Of a DNA stretch of 64,000 nucleotides, positions 42,627 through 50,736 are shown piece after piece. Numbering within the stretch: position 1 is the first letter of the stretch; every line of letters begins with the position of its first letter. The DNA lies in the NCBI GenBank assembly GCA_949878885.1, contig CATLBN010000005.1:1-64000 (forward strand). Reading direction: 5' to 3'. A model generated the notes under the pieces. That model ran no database searches, was not told the DNA's origin, and saw nothing but the letters and a program-made list of their open reading frames with translations. A program made the translations under genes and the position numbers. This DNA is from an uncultured Clostridia bacterium. Its GTDB lineage: Bacteria > Bacillota > Clostridia > Christensenellales > Borkfalkiaceae.

Positions 42627-43832
42627 TTAATAAAATTCCGCTATTTTGCGCAAAAACTCAACCGTGTCAAGCTTTTTGGGCGTAACTCCCTCTTTTTTGA
42701 ATTGCAAAACCAAATCCCCCGTCATAAATCCGCTTTCAATGGTTTTAACGGCAGCTTTTTCAACTTTTTCGGCAAATAAACAAAGCTCTTTATTGCCGTC
42801 GATTTCTCCGCGCTTTTTCAGAGCGCCCGTCCAAGCGAATATAGTTGCAACCGAATTGGTTGAAGTGCTTTCTCCGTTTAAATATTTATAATAATGCCTT
42901 GTAACCGTTCCGTGCGCCGCTTCAAATTCATAACTGCCGTCGGGGGAAACCAAAACCGACGTCATCATTCCCAGCGACCCGTAAGCCGTTGCAACCATAT
43001 CGCTCATAACGTCGCCGTCGTAATTTTTACAAACCCAAAGCATACCCCCTTTGCTGCGCATTACCCTTGCCACAACGTCGTCGATAAGAGTGTATAAATA
43101 GGTTAAATTGTTTTTTTCGAATTTGCCGCGGAATTCGCTATCGTAAATTTCGGCAAATATATCTTTGAACCTGCGGTCGTAAATTCTGGAAACCGTATCT
43201 TTTGCTCCAAACCAAACGTCAACTTTTTTATCCAGCGCGTAATTAAAGCAACTGCGTGCAAACGCCGCAACAGACGCGTCGAGGTTATGCGCGCCCTGCA
43301 CTATACCGCCGTCTTCAAAACCGCAAATAAGTTTACGCCTAAGTTCGCCGCCGTTTTTGTCCTCTATAACAATATACGCCCGTTCGCCGGCAGCAACTCT
43401 GTCTTCGACGGCGCTGTAAATATCGCCGTAAGCGTGCCTTGCAATAATAATAGGTTTTTCCCAGCCCGGCACGTAAGGCGCAATGCCGTCTACTATAATA
43501 GGCGCACGGAATACGGTGCCGTCCATAATACGCCTGATAGTACCGTTGGGACTTGCCCAAATTTTTTTAAGATTATATTCAGCAACTCTTTGCGCGTTGG
43601 GCGTTATTGTAGCGCATTTTACGGCAACGCCCAAACGCTTAGCCGCCTCGGCGGCCTCAACGGTAACCCTGTCGTCGGTTGCATCCCTGTTTTTAAGCCC
43701 CAAATCGTAATATTCGCTTTTTAGCTCAACGTACGGCTCTATAAGAATTTTTTTTATTTCCCGCCAAATAACGCGTGTCATCTCGTCGCCGTCCATTTCA
43801 ACTAACGGCGTTGTCATTTTTATTTTATTCAT
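42627..43832 (-). CDS. icd: NADP-dependent isocitrate dehydrogenase (type II)
   Basis: Converts isocitrate to 2-oxoglutarate with NADPH formation. The 401-residue protein belongs to the eukaryotic-like homodimeric class: VEMDGDEMTRVIW at 12-24, SPNGTIRR near 93, the DDVVARVMRSKGGMLWVCKNYDGD region near 251 and EAAHGTVTRHYY near 305. An AGAGG site precedes the ATG. It is monocistronic with a terminator. No other TCA genes are in the window, so it may serve glutamate synthesis. Confidence 0.96.
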   Translation of the reverse strand: MNKIKMTTPLVEMDGDEMTRVIWREIKKILIEPYVELKSEYYDLGLKNRDATDDRVTVEAAEAAKRLGVAVKCATITPNAQRVAEYNLKKIWASPNGTIRRIMDGTVFRAPIIVDGIAPYVPGWEKPIIIARHAYGDIYSAVEDRVAAGERAYIVIEDKNGGELRRKLICGFEDGGIVQGAHNLDASVAAFARSCFNYALDKKVDVWFGAKDTVSRIYDRRFKDIFAEIYDSEFRGKFEKNNLTYLYTLIDDVVARVMRSKGGMLWVCKNYDGDVMSDMVATAYGSLGMMTSVLVSPDGSYEFEAAHGTVTRHYYKYLNGESTSTNSVATIFAWTGALKKRGEIDGNKELCLFAEKVEKAAVKTIESGFMTGDLVLQFKKEGVTPKKLDTVEFLRKIAEFY

Positions 43833-43858
43833 AAAAGTCCTCTTTGGTAAATTATAAG

Positions 43859-44956
43859 CTATTTTCTGCCCAACTTACAACCTTTTGAAGACACGTTTTC
43901 CAAAATTCCGGTAGTTAGCAGTTTTTTGTTTTTGTAAAATAAAAAATCTTTTTCCGCTTGATTTAAAACGTCTTTTAATACCCTGTAAAAATCCTTAAAT
44001 CCCTTTGATAGCAAATAATAAGACAGCGACCCCGGCACGGTATTGATTTCGCTTAAATAGACCTCGCCTTCGCTTATTATATAATCGAACCTGACAATGC
44101 CGCGCATATTGAGTTTTTGATATACGTTTTGGGTAGTTTGGCGTATTAAACGCGACATATCTTGGGGTATATCCGCAGGAAGCACCGATTTTGCACCGCC
44201 TTCGTACTTGTCTTCAAAACTTAAAATGTCTCCGCTGGATACGGCTTCTTCACACTCGGACGTAATTACTCTGCCGTCCGCAAAATACGCGGCGCAGTTG
44301 ATTTCGCGCCTGTTTTCAAAATATTTTTCCACTATGGCGCCTCTGTCGTAAATAAGCGCGCATTCCAAAGCGCTTTGCAGCTGCCGTAAATCGTCGGCTT
44401 TTTCAACGCCTATGCTGGAACCTAAGTTAACGGGCTTTACTATAACGGGAAAATCTGGCATATTTGGGGGTGTATCCGTTATAGGCGCGTCAATATACAC
44501 ATAATCCGCTGTTTTAACGCCCAATGCGGAAAGCACTGTTTTGGTAAGATATTTATCCATAAACGCCGCCGATTCAAAAGCGCCGGCGCTTGCAAACGGT
44601 ATGCCTGCCGCCGCGCACAAACCTCCAACCGCTCCGCCTTCGCCCCAACCGCCGTGGCAGCAGTTTACGGCTGCGTCTGCTTTAACGTGTTTTTTAACCT
44701 TGCCGTGCGAGTTAAACAAATAAATTCCACCGCAGGCTATTGCGGCTTTACAGGCTTTTTCGTAGCCGCCGCCCTTAAAATTTTCAACGTTTAAAAGTAA
44801 TTCCCCCGCATACATATCGCCCTTTTGCGATATGTAAACAGGAATAACGTTTTCGCCTCCGCTCTTTAAAACGTTGCACGTCATAGTGCCCGTTATAACC
44901 GAAATTTCGTTTTCGTTGGAAACTCCTCCGAAAATAACCGCCACAGTTCTGCTCAT
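43859..44956 (-). CDS. ddl: D-alanine--D-alanine ligase
   Basis: ATP-grasp enzyme making the D-Ala-D-Ala dipeptide for peptidoglycan, 365 residues. Motifs are VIFGGVSNENEISVITG at 7-23, the glycine-rich HGGWGEGGAVGGLCA near 98, DFPVIVKPVNLGSSIGV near 167 and the C-terminal SEINTVPGS near 309. A GGAGGTG site precedes the ATG. It is upstream of icd and downstream of murF, and D-Ala-D-Ala is the substrate of the MurF encoded next door. I cannot tell D-Ala from D-Lac specificity here. Confidence 0.94.
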   Translation of the reverse strand: MSRTVAVIFGGVSNENEISVITGTMTCNVLKSGGENVIPVYISQKGDMYAGELLLNVENFKGGGYEKACKAAIACGGIYLFNSHGKVKKHVKADAAVNCCHGGWGEGGAVGGLCAAAGIPFASAGAFESAAFMDKYLTKTVLSALGVKTADYVYIDAPITDTPPNMPDFPVIVKPVNLGSSIGVEKADDLRQLQSALECALIYDRGAIVEKYFENRREINCAAYFADGRVITSECEEAVSSGDILSFEDKYEGGAKSVLPADIPQDMSRLIRQTTQNVYQKLNMRGIVRFDYIISEGEVYLSEINTVPGSLSYYLLSKGFKDFYRVLKDVLNQAEKDFLFYKNKKLLTTGILENVSSKGCKLGRK

Positions 44957-45043
44957 AAAAAAATCACCTCCGCTTTAATTTTCTGCTTTGGTGATTCAAA
45001 ATTAATTCTTTGGTTTTGCGCACAGGCGCGTCATTTTATTACA

Positions 45044-46642
45044 TTAATAAATATCCGGCAAATCGTTCAAAAACAAAACGGTATCTCCGTCGGCAAGATA
45101 TCCCTTTAATTCTTCCTGTGCAGCGGCAAGCGTGGGTTTTAAAATCAGTTTTGCTCCGTCGCCGCCTGCGGACAAATACCCCTCTTTAACAGGCTGAACC
45201 AAAGTATCGCCTACGAGTATTACCAAATCAAAGCCTACGAGTTCCGCTCCCAAAAGCGCGTTTTCGCTTTCTTCCAAAACGCCAAGTTCCACAAGCCCAG
45301 GCGTTACCGCTATTTTTCTGCCGTTAAAGCTTTTTAAAACTTCCAGCGCAGCCGCAGCGCCTTTTACATTTGAATTGTAACCGTCGTCCAATATATTTAC
45401 GCCGCCTGCCTTTATAAGCTGCAGTCTGTGCTCTATAAATTCCAAATCTTTTATTGCCGAAGCTATTTCGCCGGGGGTCATACCAAGAGAATAAGCAACC
45501 TCAGCCGCAAGCGCTATATTTTGCGCCGCGTGCCTGCCCAAAAGCTTTGTGTGCGTACGCACGCGCGCTCCTCCGAGAGTAAGCGTAAAGCTGCAGCCTT
45601 CCGCGCTGCATTCAACTTCGGATAAGCAGTTCTGCTTAATCTTATCAACCCCGTACGACTCAAACAGCTCAAAACAATCTTCGGCAATTACGGCTTTAAC
45701 TTTGGTTGCGGTAAGTATTTCTCCCTTTGCTTTAACAATGTTTTCAACTGTTTTAAAACTTTCCAAATGCTGCGGACAAATGCCCGTTATAACCGAATAA
45801 TCGGGCGGACAAAATTCGCAAAGTTCCGCAATATCTCCCACGTTGCGCGCACCCATTTCGGCTATAAAAATATCGTAATTTTCAAGCTCCGCCGAATTTA
45901 CAGAAAGCGCAAGCCCCAACGGCGTATTGTGCGAACGCGGCGTTGACAACACTCTGAATTTTTGTGAAAGTAAATGCGATAAAATAATTTTTGTACTTGT
46001 TTTGCCGTAGCTGCCCGTAATACCTATAATTTTTAAGTTTGAATTTGCAAGTTTTTTCGAAGCCTTTTTAACAAAACTTCTGTTGTGCGGCACTTCGTAA
46101 ATTTTTGCAACGGCGTTTGCAAGAAGAATAAGCGGAATAATGCAAAGCGGAAAAACCGACAGTGCAAAGTACCTTAAAACGTAAAATACGGTATTGCCCC
46201 ACACTGCCGCCGCAAAATTTAAAAGCGTTACGGCAAAATAAACAAACGTTGCGGTACATAAAAACAAAACTACGTAAAGTCTTTTAAATCTCGGAGTAGG
46301 CGAAGCGGGCGATTTAAGCGCAACTTTATTATCCGCCCAAATGTATAAAGCAAAAAATATTATATACGCCGAAAAACCGATAACGGCTGACCATTCGCCT
46401 GCAAAAGAAAAGCAAAGCGAGATTACCGAATACGAAAATACGCAAAGCAGCGCAAGCAGGCTGTGCCGCGTAAACGCAAGATTGCGTTTTTTACGGCACC
46501 ACGCAAAAAATTTTGCGCCGCCGTATCCGCAGGACTGCAAAATACCTACGCACTTATACGAACACGCGCAAAGCAAAACAGCAAAGACAGCGGCGCATAA
46601 AACGCATTCTATTGTTTTTGGAACAGATATAAATATTCCCAT
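45044..46642 (-). CDS. murF: MurF ligase with N-terminal membrane domain
   Basis: Adds D-Ala-D-Ala to UDP-MurNAc-tripeptide. The C-terminal part (about residues 200-532) has the Mur ATP loop GITGSYGKTSTK, the SHNTPLGLALSVN segment, AEMGARNVGDI and LDDGYNSNVKGA. The N-terminal about 195 residues contain some five to six hydrophobic helices, absent from ordinary MurF, so the enzyme is probably tethered to the membrane. Total length is 532 compared with about 450. The classic GTNGKT loop reads GSYGKT. GGAG precedes the ATG, two bases after the hydrolase gene. Confidence 0.9.
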   Translation of the reverse strand: MGIFISVPKTIECVLCAAVFAVLLCACSYKCVGILQSCGYGGAKFFAWCRKKRNLAFTRHSLLALLCVFSYSVISLCFSFAGEWSAVIGFSAYIIFFALYIWADNKVALKSPASPTPRFKRLYVVLFLCTATFVYFAVTLLNFAAAVWGNTVFYVLRYFALSVFPLCIIPLILLANAVAKIYEVPHNRSFVKKASKKLANSNLKIIGITGSYGKTSTKIILSHLLSQKFRVLSTPRSHNTPLGLALSVNSAELENYDIFIAEMGARNVGDIAELCEFCPPDYSVITGICPQHLESFKTVENIVKAKGEILTATKVKAVIAEDCFELFESYGVDKIKQNCLSEVECSAEGCSFTLTLGGARVRTHTKLLGRHAAQNIALAAEVAYSLGMTPGEIASAIKDLEFIEHRLQLIKAGGVNILDDGYNSNVKGAAAALEVLKSFNGRKIAVTPGLVELGVLEESENALLGAELVGFDLVILVGDTLVQPVKEGYLSAGGDGAKLILKPTLAAAQEELKGYLADGDTVLFLNDLPDIY

Positions 46643-46644
46643 TG

Positions 46645-47367
46645 TTACTCCGATAAAAATTTGGTAATTTCAGAATTAAACGCACTGCTGTTTTCCGAAA
46701 AACAGAAGTGCCCGCAGCCTTTCATAATTTGCAAACGGCTGTTTTTTATAAGCGAATTAAAAATTTTTCCTTCTTCTTCCGGCGGCGTAACCGTATCGTT
46801 TTCGCCGTAAATCAAAAGCGTTTTATTCTTTATTTCTGCCGCAGCGGCTTTTAAATCCTCGTTAACTATTTTTTTATAACTCTCTTTCATTATAGGCGAA
46901 AGCTTTCTGTATTCCTCGCTTCCGAAGTGCTTTTCCGCAAACTTAGGGAACAGTTTTTTAACCCGTCTGTATGCCTTTACCCGCCGTATATATGCCGGCG
47001 AACGCGGTTTTACAATACCTGCGCCCCCCGTAATTATAAGCTTTTCCGCGGCGGCACAGTTACTCGCCAGCAGTTTTAAAATCACTCTCGCACCGAACGA
47101 ATGAGCAATAACGTGCGGTTTTTTAAGTCCCGCCGCTTTTATAAATTTTGCAAGCCACTCTGCGTAATCGTCAACCGACCACGGCATATCGCAAGGCTCG
47201 CTTGCGCCGAAAGAGGGAAAGTCCGGCGCGGTTATCCTGTAATACGCCGACAGCTCTTTAATCTGATAGTAAAAGCTTTCCTTTTTCGAGCCGAAGCCGT
47301 GCAGCAAAAGCAAATCTTCGCCGCATCCTGCTCTTTGATAGGATACGAATTTACCGTCTATTAAAAT
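46645..47367 (-). CDS. Alpha/beta hydrolase, probable ATT start
   Basis: Serine hydrolase of unknown substrate, about 240 residues. It has the oxyanion motif LLLLHGFGSKKES, nucleophile elbow AHSFGA, acid YGENDTVTPP and a distal GCGHFCF with the catalytic His. The frame is open upstream of the first TTG (47313), and those 18 codons encode the family's usual first strands (ILIDGKFVSYQRAGCGED). No ATG, GTG or TTG lies there, but AAGGAG from the rimI end sits 7 nt before ATT at 47367. I take ATT as the start; a TTG start or sequence error is possible. It lies between rimI and murF. Confidence 0.8.
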   Translation of the reverse strand: MLIDGKFVSYQRAGCGEDLLLLHGFGSKKESFYYQIKELSAYYRITAPDFPSFGASEPCDMPWSVDDYAEWLAKFIKAAGLKKPHVIAHSFGARVILKLLASNCAAAEKLIITGGAGIVKPRSPAYIRRVKAYRRVKKLFPKFAEKHFGSEEYRKLSPIMKESYKKIVNEDLKAAAAEIKNKTLLIYGENDTVTPPEEEGKIFNSLIKNSRLQIMKGCGHFCFSENSSAFNSEITKFLSE

Positions 47368-47368
47368 T

Positions 47369-47803
47369 TTACAGCTCCTTTACCATTACCAAACAGTCTT
47401 CGCCGTCGGAATAGTACCTTGTACGGGCATAAACGCCCGCAAATCCGTTTTTTAAATAAAGTTCCATTGCCGCGGCGTTTGAAACGCGCACTTCCAAAAA
47501 AACTTTTTTAATGTTTTTGGTTTTTGCAAGTTGAATAAGCGCGTTTAAAATCGCCGTGCCTACGCCGCTGTGCCTGTAAGCTTCGGATACGGCAATATTG
47601 TCTATATCCGCGCTGTCGTCGGCAAAAGTAATTCCGCCGTAACCTATAATCTCTGCGCCGTCTTCCGCAAGCACGCCCGTAAAGTTATCCGATTCAAAGC
47701 TTGAAGCCAGCATTTTAAAGCTCCAAGGCTCTTGCGGAAAACATTCTTTTTCCATCTCGGATATGCTTAAAATATCTTCGTATTTCCAAAGTCTAATTTC
47801 CAA
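47369..47803 (-). CDS. rimI: Ribosomal-protein-alanine acetyltransferase RimI
   Basis: GNAT-fold N-terminal acetyltransferase (S18 in E. coli), 144 residues. The acetyl-CoA motif AVSEAYRHSGVGTAIL (about 71-86), PWSFKMLASSF near the N-terminus and VSNAAAMELYLKNGFAGV near 105 are present. The start is TTG with a GGAGGAGG site, overlapping tsaB by 11 nt. It belongs to the tsaE-tsaB-rimI group found in many bacteria. Confidence 0.92.
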   Translation of the reverse strand: MEIRLWKYEDILSISEMEKECFPQEPWSFKMLASSFESDNFTGVLAEDGAEIIGYGGITFADDSADIDNIAVSEAYRHSGVGTAILNALIQLAKTKNIKKVFLEVRVSNAAAMELYLKNGFAGVYARTRYYSDGEDCLVMVKEL

Positions 47804-48401
47804 GCCGCGCCTCCTCCGCCTGACTTTTTCTAACGTAAAGCGCCTCTATATTGTCGGATAATTTACTTTCATTGCGGCATATTGCGGGGTGTAAGCAGTT
47901 TTTTATATCTAATTTCAAATAATTGTCAAAAGGCAAATCTTCAAAACCGTAAAGCGGCAAACCGAGGTTTTTAACGGCTTCGCCGCTCAAATACGCAGGT
48001 TCCGAAATTACGTTTTTATCTTTGCCGTAACCGCAAACATAATAATACGAATGCGCCGCGTCTATAACAACCGCAAACCTTTCGTTCTTCACATTATATG
48101 CAATCAAATCAAACGAGGTTACGCCTAAAAGCGGCTTGCCTGCGGCAAGCGCAAATCCCTTTGCCGAGGCTATGCCTATCCTTATTCCCGTAAACGAACC
48201 GGGACCGGTGACCGCCGCAAAAAAATCGCATTCTTCGGCGCGCAAACACGCTTCGTTAAGCGCCGCGTCTATTTCGTCCATTAATATTACGGAATGGCGC
48301 ATAGCGCAGTCCGCCAAGTGCCTTACAACCGTTTTACCGCCTTTTTGCGCAACTACGGTAAGATAGCGCGACGAAGTGTCTATTCCCAAAAAATTACTCA
48401 T
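47793..48401 (-). CDS. tsaB: TsaB, tRNA t6A modification protein
   Basis: Inactive paralogue that dimerises with TsaD in threonylcarbamoyladenosine synthesis at A37. The 202-residue protein has LGIDTSSRYLTVVAQKGG at 5-22 and the VTGPGSFTGIRIGIASAKG motif at 64-82. The start overlaps the tsaE end by 8 nt. tsaD and tsaC are not in the window. Confidence 0.95.
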   Translation of the reverse strand: MSNFLGIDTSSRYLTVVAQKGGKTVVRHLADCAMRHSVILMDEIDAALNEACLRAEECDFFAAVTGPGSFTGIRIGIASAKGFALAAGKPLLGVTSFDLIAYNVKNERFAVVIDAAHSYYYVCGYGKDKNVISEPAYLSGEAVKNLGLPLYGFEDLPFDNYLKLDIKNCLHPAICRNESKLSDNIEALYVRKSQAEEARLGN

Positions 48402-48798
48402 AAATTATCCGCCGCTCCTCCTTACCCGTCTTTTCTATAACAACGCTTTTTACATCAGGCGGCAAAACTTCGGCAATGTTCTGCGCCCATTCTATAACGC
48501 AAATTCCGTCCGCATAAAAATAATCGGTCAATCCCAAAGCTTCCGCCTGAGCGCCGTTTTTCAAACGGTAGCAGTCAAAGTGAAAAAGCTTTCCGCCGTA
48601 ATCGTTCATATACGCGTAGGTCGGGCTTAAAATTTCGTCTTTTATGCCCAACCCCTTTGCCAAACCTTTGCAAAACACGGTTTTGCCGGCTCCCATTTCT
48701 CCTTTTAAAACAACCACGTCTCCGCCATTCAACGTTTTAGAATAGCTTTCGCCGAAAGCCTGAGTGTCGGCGGCGCCGCGTGAAATAAATATTGCCAT
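48394..48798 (-). CDS. tsaE: TsaE, tRNA t6A modification ATPase
   Basis: P-loop ATPase needed for the t6A cycle. The 134-residue protein has KGEMGAGKTVFCKGLAKGLG with the Walker A motif at 35-42, SPTYAYMNDY near 59, HFDCYRL near 73, and IEWAQN near 99. There is no ribosome binding site before the ATG, and the promoter's -10 ends only 8 nt upstream, so the mRNA should be leaderless. It begins the tsaE-tsaB-rimI-hydrolase-murF run. Confidence 0.95.
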   Translation of the reverse strand: MAIFISRGAADTQAFGESYSKTLNGGDVVVLKGEMGAGKTVFCKGLAKGLGIKDEILSPTYAYMNDYGGKLFHFDCYRLKNGAQAEALGLTDYFYADGICVIEWAQNIAEVLPPDVKSVVIEKTGKEERRIIYE

Positions 48799-48806
48799 AC
48801 GGCTAC

Positions 48807-48835
48807 ATTATACCCCCGAACGCCGCTTTTTGCAA
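48807..48835 (-). promoter_or_regulatory. Leaderless-type promoter of tsaE
   Basis: On the minus strand TTGCAA (48830-48835), a 17-nt spacer and TATAAT (48807-48812). The tsaE ATG (48798) starts 8 nt after the -10, about where transcription would begin. Confidence 0.7.
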
Positions 48836-48847
48836 TAATTTTTTTAT

Positions 48848-48885
48848 TAATTATAAAAGAGATAGAAATTACCTTCTATCTCTTT
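48848..48885 (-). terminator. Terminator after the DUF1292 gene
   Basis: Perfect 12-bp arms 48856-48867 and 48874-48885 are followed on the minus strand by TTTATAATT. Confidence 0.8.
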
Positions 48886-48922
48886 AAAACCAATATAGCA
48901 AATCTGTTTACGCGCCGTAATT

Positions 48923-49237
48923 TTAGTTTTCCAAACCGTTATCGTCCAAGTCCGCTTCGCCCTCTGTTTCTTTAATATAAAAATCGAAAACTTCGTTTAA
49001 AAGATTTTCGTCTTCTATGGTGTCCAAAGTGCCGGCTTCTTCGTTATAAACAAATATCATAACTTCGTCTTCGGCAATATCTTCGTTGGGTTCTGCGGCA
49101 AGCAGCAGCGCATATTTTACGCCTTTATATTCCGTAACGTCCAAAAGCTTGCAGTTTACTATTTTTCCTTCTTCGTCTACAAGTTCCACAAGTTCGTTTT
49201 CGTCTTCCAACTCGTTGTCAAGTTCTTTCTCGCTCAT
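48923..49237 (-). CDS. DUF1292 family acidic protein
   Basis: A 104-residue, strongly acidic protein of the DUF1292 (YrzB-like) family, which in Firmicutes is encoded beside yrrK/ruvX. The beta-rich core reads NELVELVDEEGKIVNCKLL and YALLLAAEPN..EDEVMIFVYNEEAG. The function is unknown. It overlaps ruvX by 4 nt, has a GGAG site, and ends at a terminator. Confidence 0.9.
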   Translation of the reverse strand: MSEKELDNELEDENELVELVDEEGKIVNCKLLDVTEYKGVKYALLLAAEPNEDIAEDEVMIFVYNEEAGTLDTIEDENLLNEVFDFYIKETEGEADLDDNGLEN

Positions 49238-49662
49238 TTTTTATCTCCTTTTCGCAGTTTATCCAAAAATCCGTCCAAAATATTTGCGGCAGCCAAAGCG
49301 TCTACGCAGTTTTTGCGCTTTTCTCTGCGCATACCTTCGCTAATCAAAGTTTGATGCGCCATAATAGTTGTAAACCTTTCGTCCTCGCAATAAACGGGCA
49401 AATTGATTTCAGCTTTCAAAGCGTTTATAAAATTGCGTGTTTTAACCGTTTGCACCGCTTCGGTACCGTCGAAATTAACAGGCAAACCGCAAACAACCGC
49501 CGTTGCGCCCTTTTGCTTTACAATATCGGCAAGCGCCGCAATATCGTTTGCAAAACCTTTTCTGAAATATGTTTCAGATGGCAGCGCGTAAGTATTAAAC
49601 GGGTCGGATACGGCAATTCCTATCCTCTTATCGCCTATGTCAAAAGCAATAAACCTTTCCAT
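49234..49662 (-). CDS. ruvX: RuvX/YqgF Holliday-junction resolvase-like nuclease
   Basis: RNase H-fold nuclease implicated in pre-16S rRNA 5' processing and possibly junction resolution. The 142-residue protein has FIAFDIGDKRIGIAVSDP at 4-21 (catalytic Asp), VVCGLPVNFDGTEA near 56, and VYCEDERFTT near 93, with a C-terminal DALAAANIL containing the last Asp. There is no ribosome binding site; TATAAT ends 6 nt before the ATG, indicating a leaderless transcript. It is followed by the DUF1292 gene. Confidence 0.95.
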   Translation of the reverse strand: MERFIAFDIGDKRIGIAVSDPFNTYALPSETYFRKGFANDIAALADIVKQKGATAVVCGLPVNFDGTEAVQTVKTRNFINALKAEINLPVYCEDERFTTIMAHQTLISEGMRREKRKNCVDALAAANILDGFLDKLRKGDKK

Positions 49663-49668
49663 AAATTT

Positions 49669-49697
49669 ATTATAGCACTTGTGCGCGCTATTTTCAA
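49669..49697 (-). promoter_or_regulatory. Leaderless-type promoter of ruvX
   Basis: On the minus strand TTGAAA (49692-49697), a 17-nt spacer and TATAAT (49669-49674), with the ATG at 49662 directly at the predicted transcription start. Confidence 0.75.
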
Positions 49698-49719
49698 GCG
49701 ATTGCGGTACTTACGCTGA

Positions 49720-49757
49720 AAATAACCGCAAGCCCCGCCTGAATAAGCGGGGCTTGC
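49720..49757 (-). terminator. Terminator of the small gene at 49766
   Basis: Perfect 11-bp arms 49728-49738 and 49747-49757 lie just after the stop, and the minus strand continues with TTATTTT. Confidence 0.85.
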
Positions 49758-49765
49758 AGCTTTAA

Positions 49766-49951
49766 TCAGTTAGATGCAGCTTTTTCGCCGGCGTCTTCCA
49801 ACTGTTCGAGTTTGCTGTCAATATACTGTTCTGCTTTTTTCATAATATCTTCTTGGTTCTTTTTAACCAAATTTAAAAGCTTGCAGTTATTTGCAACCAA
49901 AAGAGCGCCGCCTGCCATACCTACGGCAAGTCCAAAAATAAACTTTTCCAC
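49766..49951 (-). CDS. Small single-pass membrane protein
   Basis: A 61-residue protein from a GTG start at 49951, chosen because AAGGAG lies 5 nt upstream. It has one transmembrane helix (about residues 3-20, FGLAVGMAGGALLVA) followed by a charged helix suited to a coiled coil (NQEDIMKKAEQYIDSKLEQL). The layout recalls YtxH-like envelope proteins, but the similarity is only general. It is monocistronic with its own terminator. Confidence 0.75.
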   Translation of the reverse strand: MEKFIFGLAVGMAGGALLVANNCKLLNLVKKNQEDIMKKAEQYIDSKLEQLEDAGEKAASN

Positions 49952-50047
49952 TTTATCTCCTTGTATCGGCAAGTATGCCTTATTACAAGTATGAGCGGCG
50001 TTACAATAAATATTAATGTAAAAATTTGCCTAAACGCGGCGTGCAAA

Positions 50048-50650
50048 TCAGTTTTGCAAATTTTTTACCTGCAATCTCAAAAGCATATTTTCGTCCGTTA
50101 GCCTTTTGATAAGAGTTGCAAGCCTTTTGTTTTCTTCTTTAAGCGAAGTTGCCAACTTGTCGTAAAGCCCGTTAATTTCTTCTTCTATGCGCTTTCTGGC
50201 TTCGTCCGTACCGTTTTCTATTCCGCACTCGCGCATAAGCCTTTCGATACGTTCGGGCTGTTTAGATGCAACGTTACGGTATTTGTTTTGGTATCTTAAC
50301 ATAAGCCTGTCGTCGCCTTTGCTCAAATTCATAACCGCGCGGCGCACCGATATGCCGCGGCTTTTCTGTGTTAAAATTTCCTTTAAAATTTTATCCGTTT
50401 CCAATTCCGAAAACGGCACAATCTTTTCCGCCTTTAAATCCGTATCCTTTAACATTCTGCGCACTCTGTCGTCGCCGGTGCTTCTTAAAAGAGCGTAATA
50501 ATAATTGCGTACGCTACCTTTTGCCCTGCCGGACTTATGAGCATATTGCGCAAACAGCGACGAAAGTGTTTTGCCGTCTTTTTTTCCGTCCGCCACAAAT
50601 TCCACCAACGATTTAGCTTCATCTTCCGTATAGCCGTTTATTTTATTCAT
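50048..50650 (-). CDS. Uncharacterised DNA-binding-like protein with coiled coil (RsfA-like layout)
   Basis: A 200-residue protein from the ATG at 50650 (AGGAGG upstream). The N-terminal about 60 residues (YTEDEAKSLVEFVADGKKDG..GSVRNYYYALL) resemble a Myb/SANT-type helical domain, followed by a basic helical middle and a C-terminal coiled coil (about 150-200, EENKRLATLIKRLTDENML). This order recalls prespore regulators such as RsfA, but sequence identity is not obvious. No sporulation genes are nearby. It is divergent from the gene at 50737. Confidence 0.7.
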   Translation of the reverse strand: MNKINGYTEDEAKSLVEFVADGKKDGKTLSSLFAQYAHKSGRAKGSVRNYYYALLRSTGDDRVRRMLKDTDLKAEKIVPFSELETDKILKEILTQKSRGISVRRAVMNLSKGDDRLMLRYQNKYRNVASKQPERIERLMRECGIENGTDEARKRIEEEINGLYDKLATSLKEENKRLATLIKRLTDENMLLRLQVKNLQN

Positions 50651-50736
50651 AAATGCCTCCTGTACGGGCAATTTATTGACATAATTTTATCTTAATATTC
50701 ATTAAATAATAGAAAAGATATTTTACGGGTTAAATT

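Noticed and set aside
44957..45043. T-box or other riboswitch between murF and ddl
   Set aside because: There is no T-box GGTGG sequence or clear terminator pair; the gap only holds the ddl ribosome binding site and AT-rich DNA.
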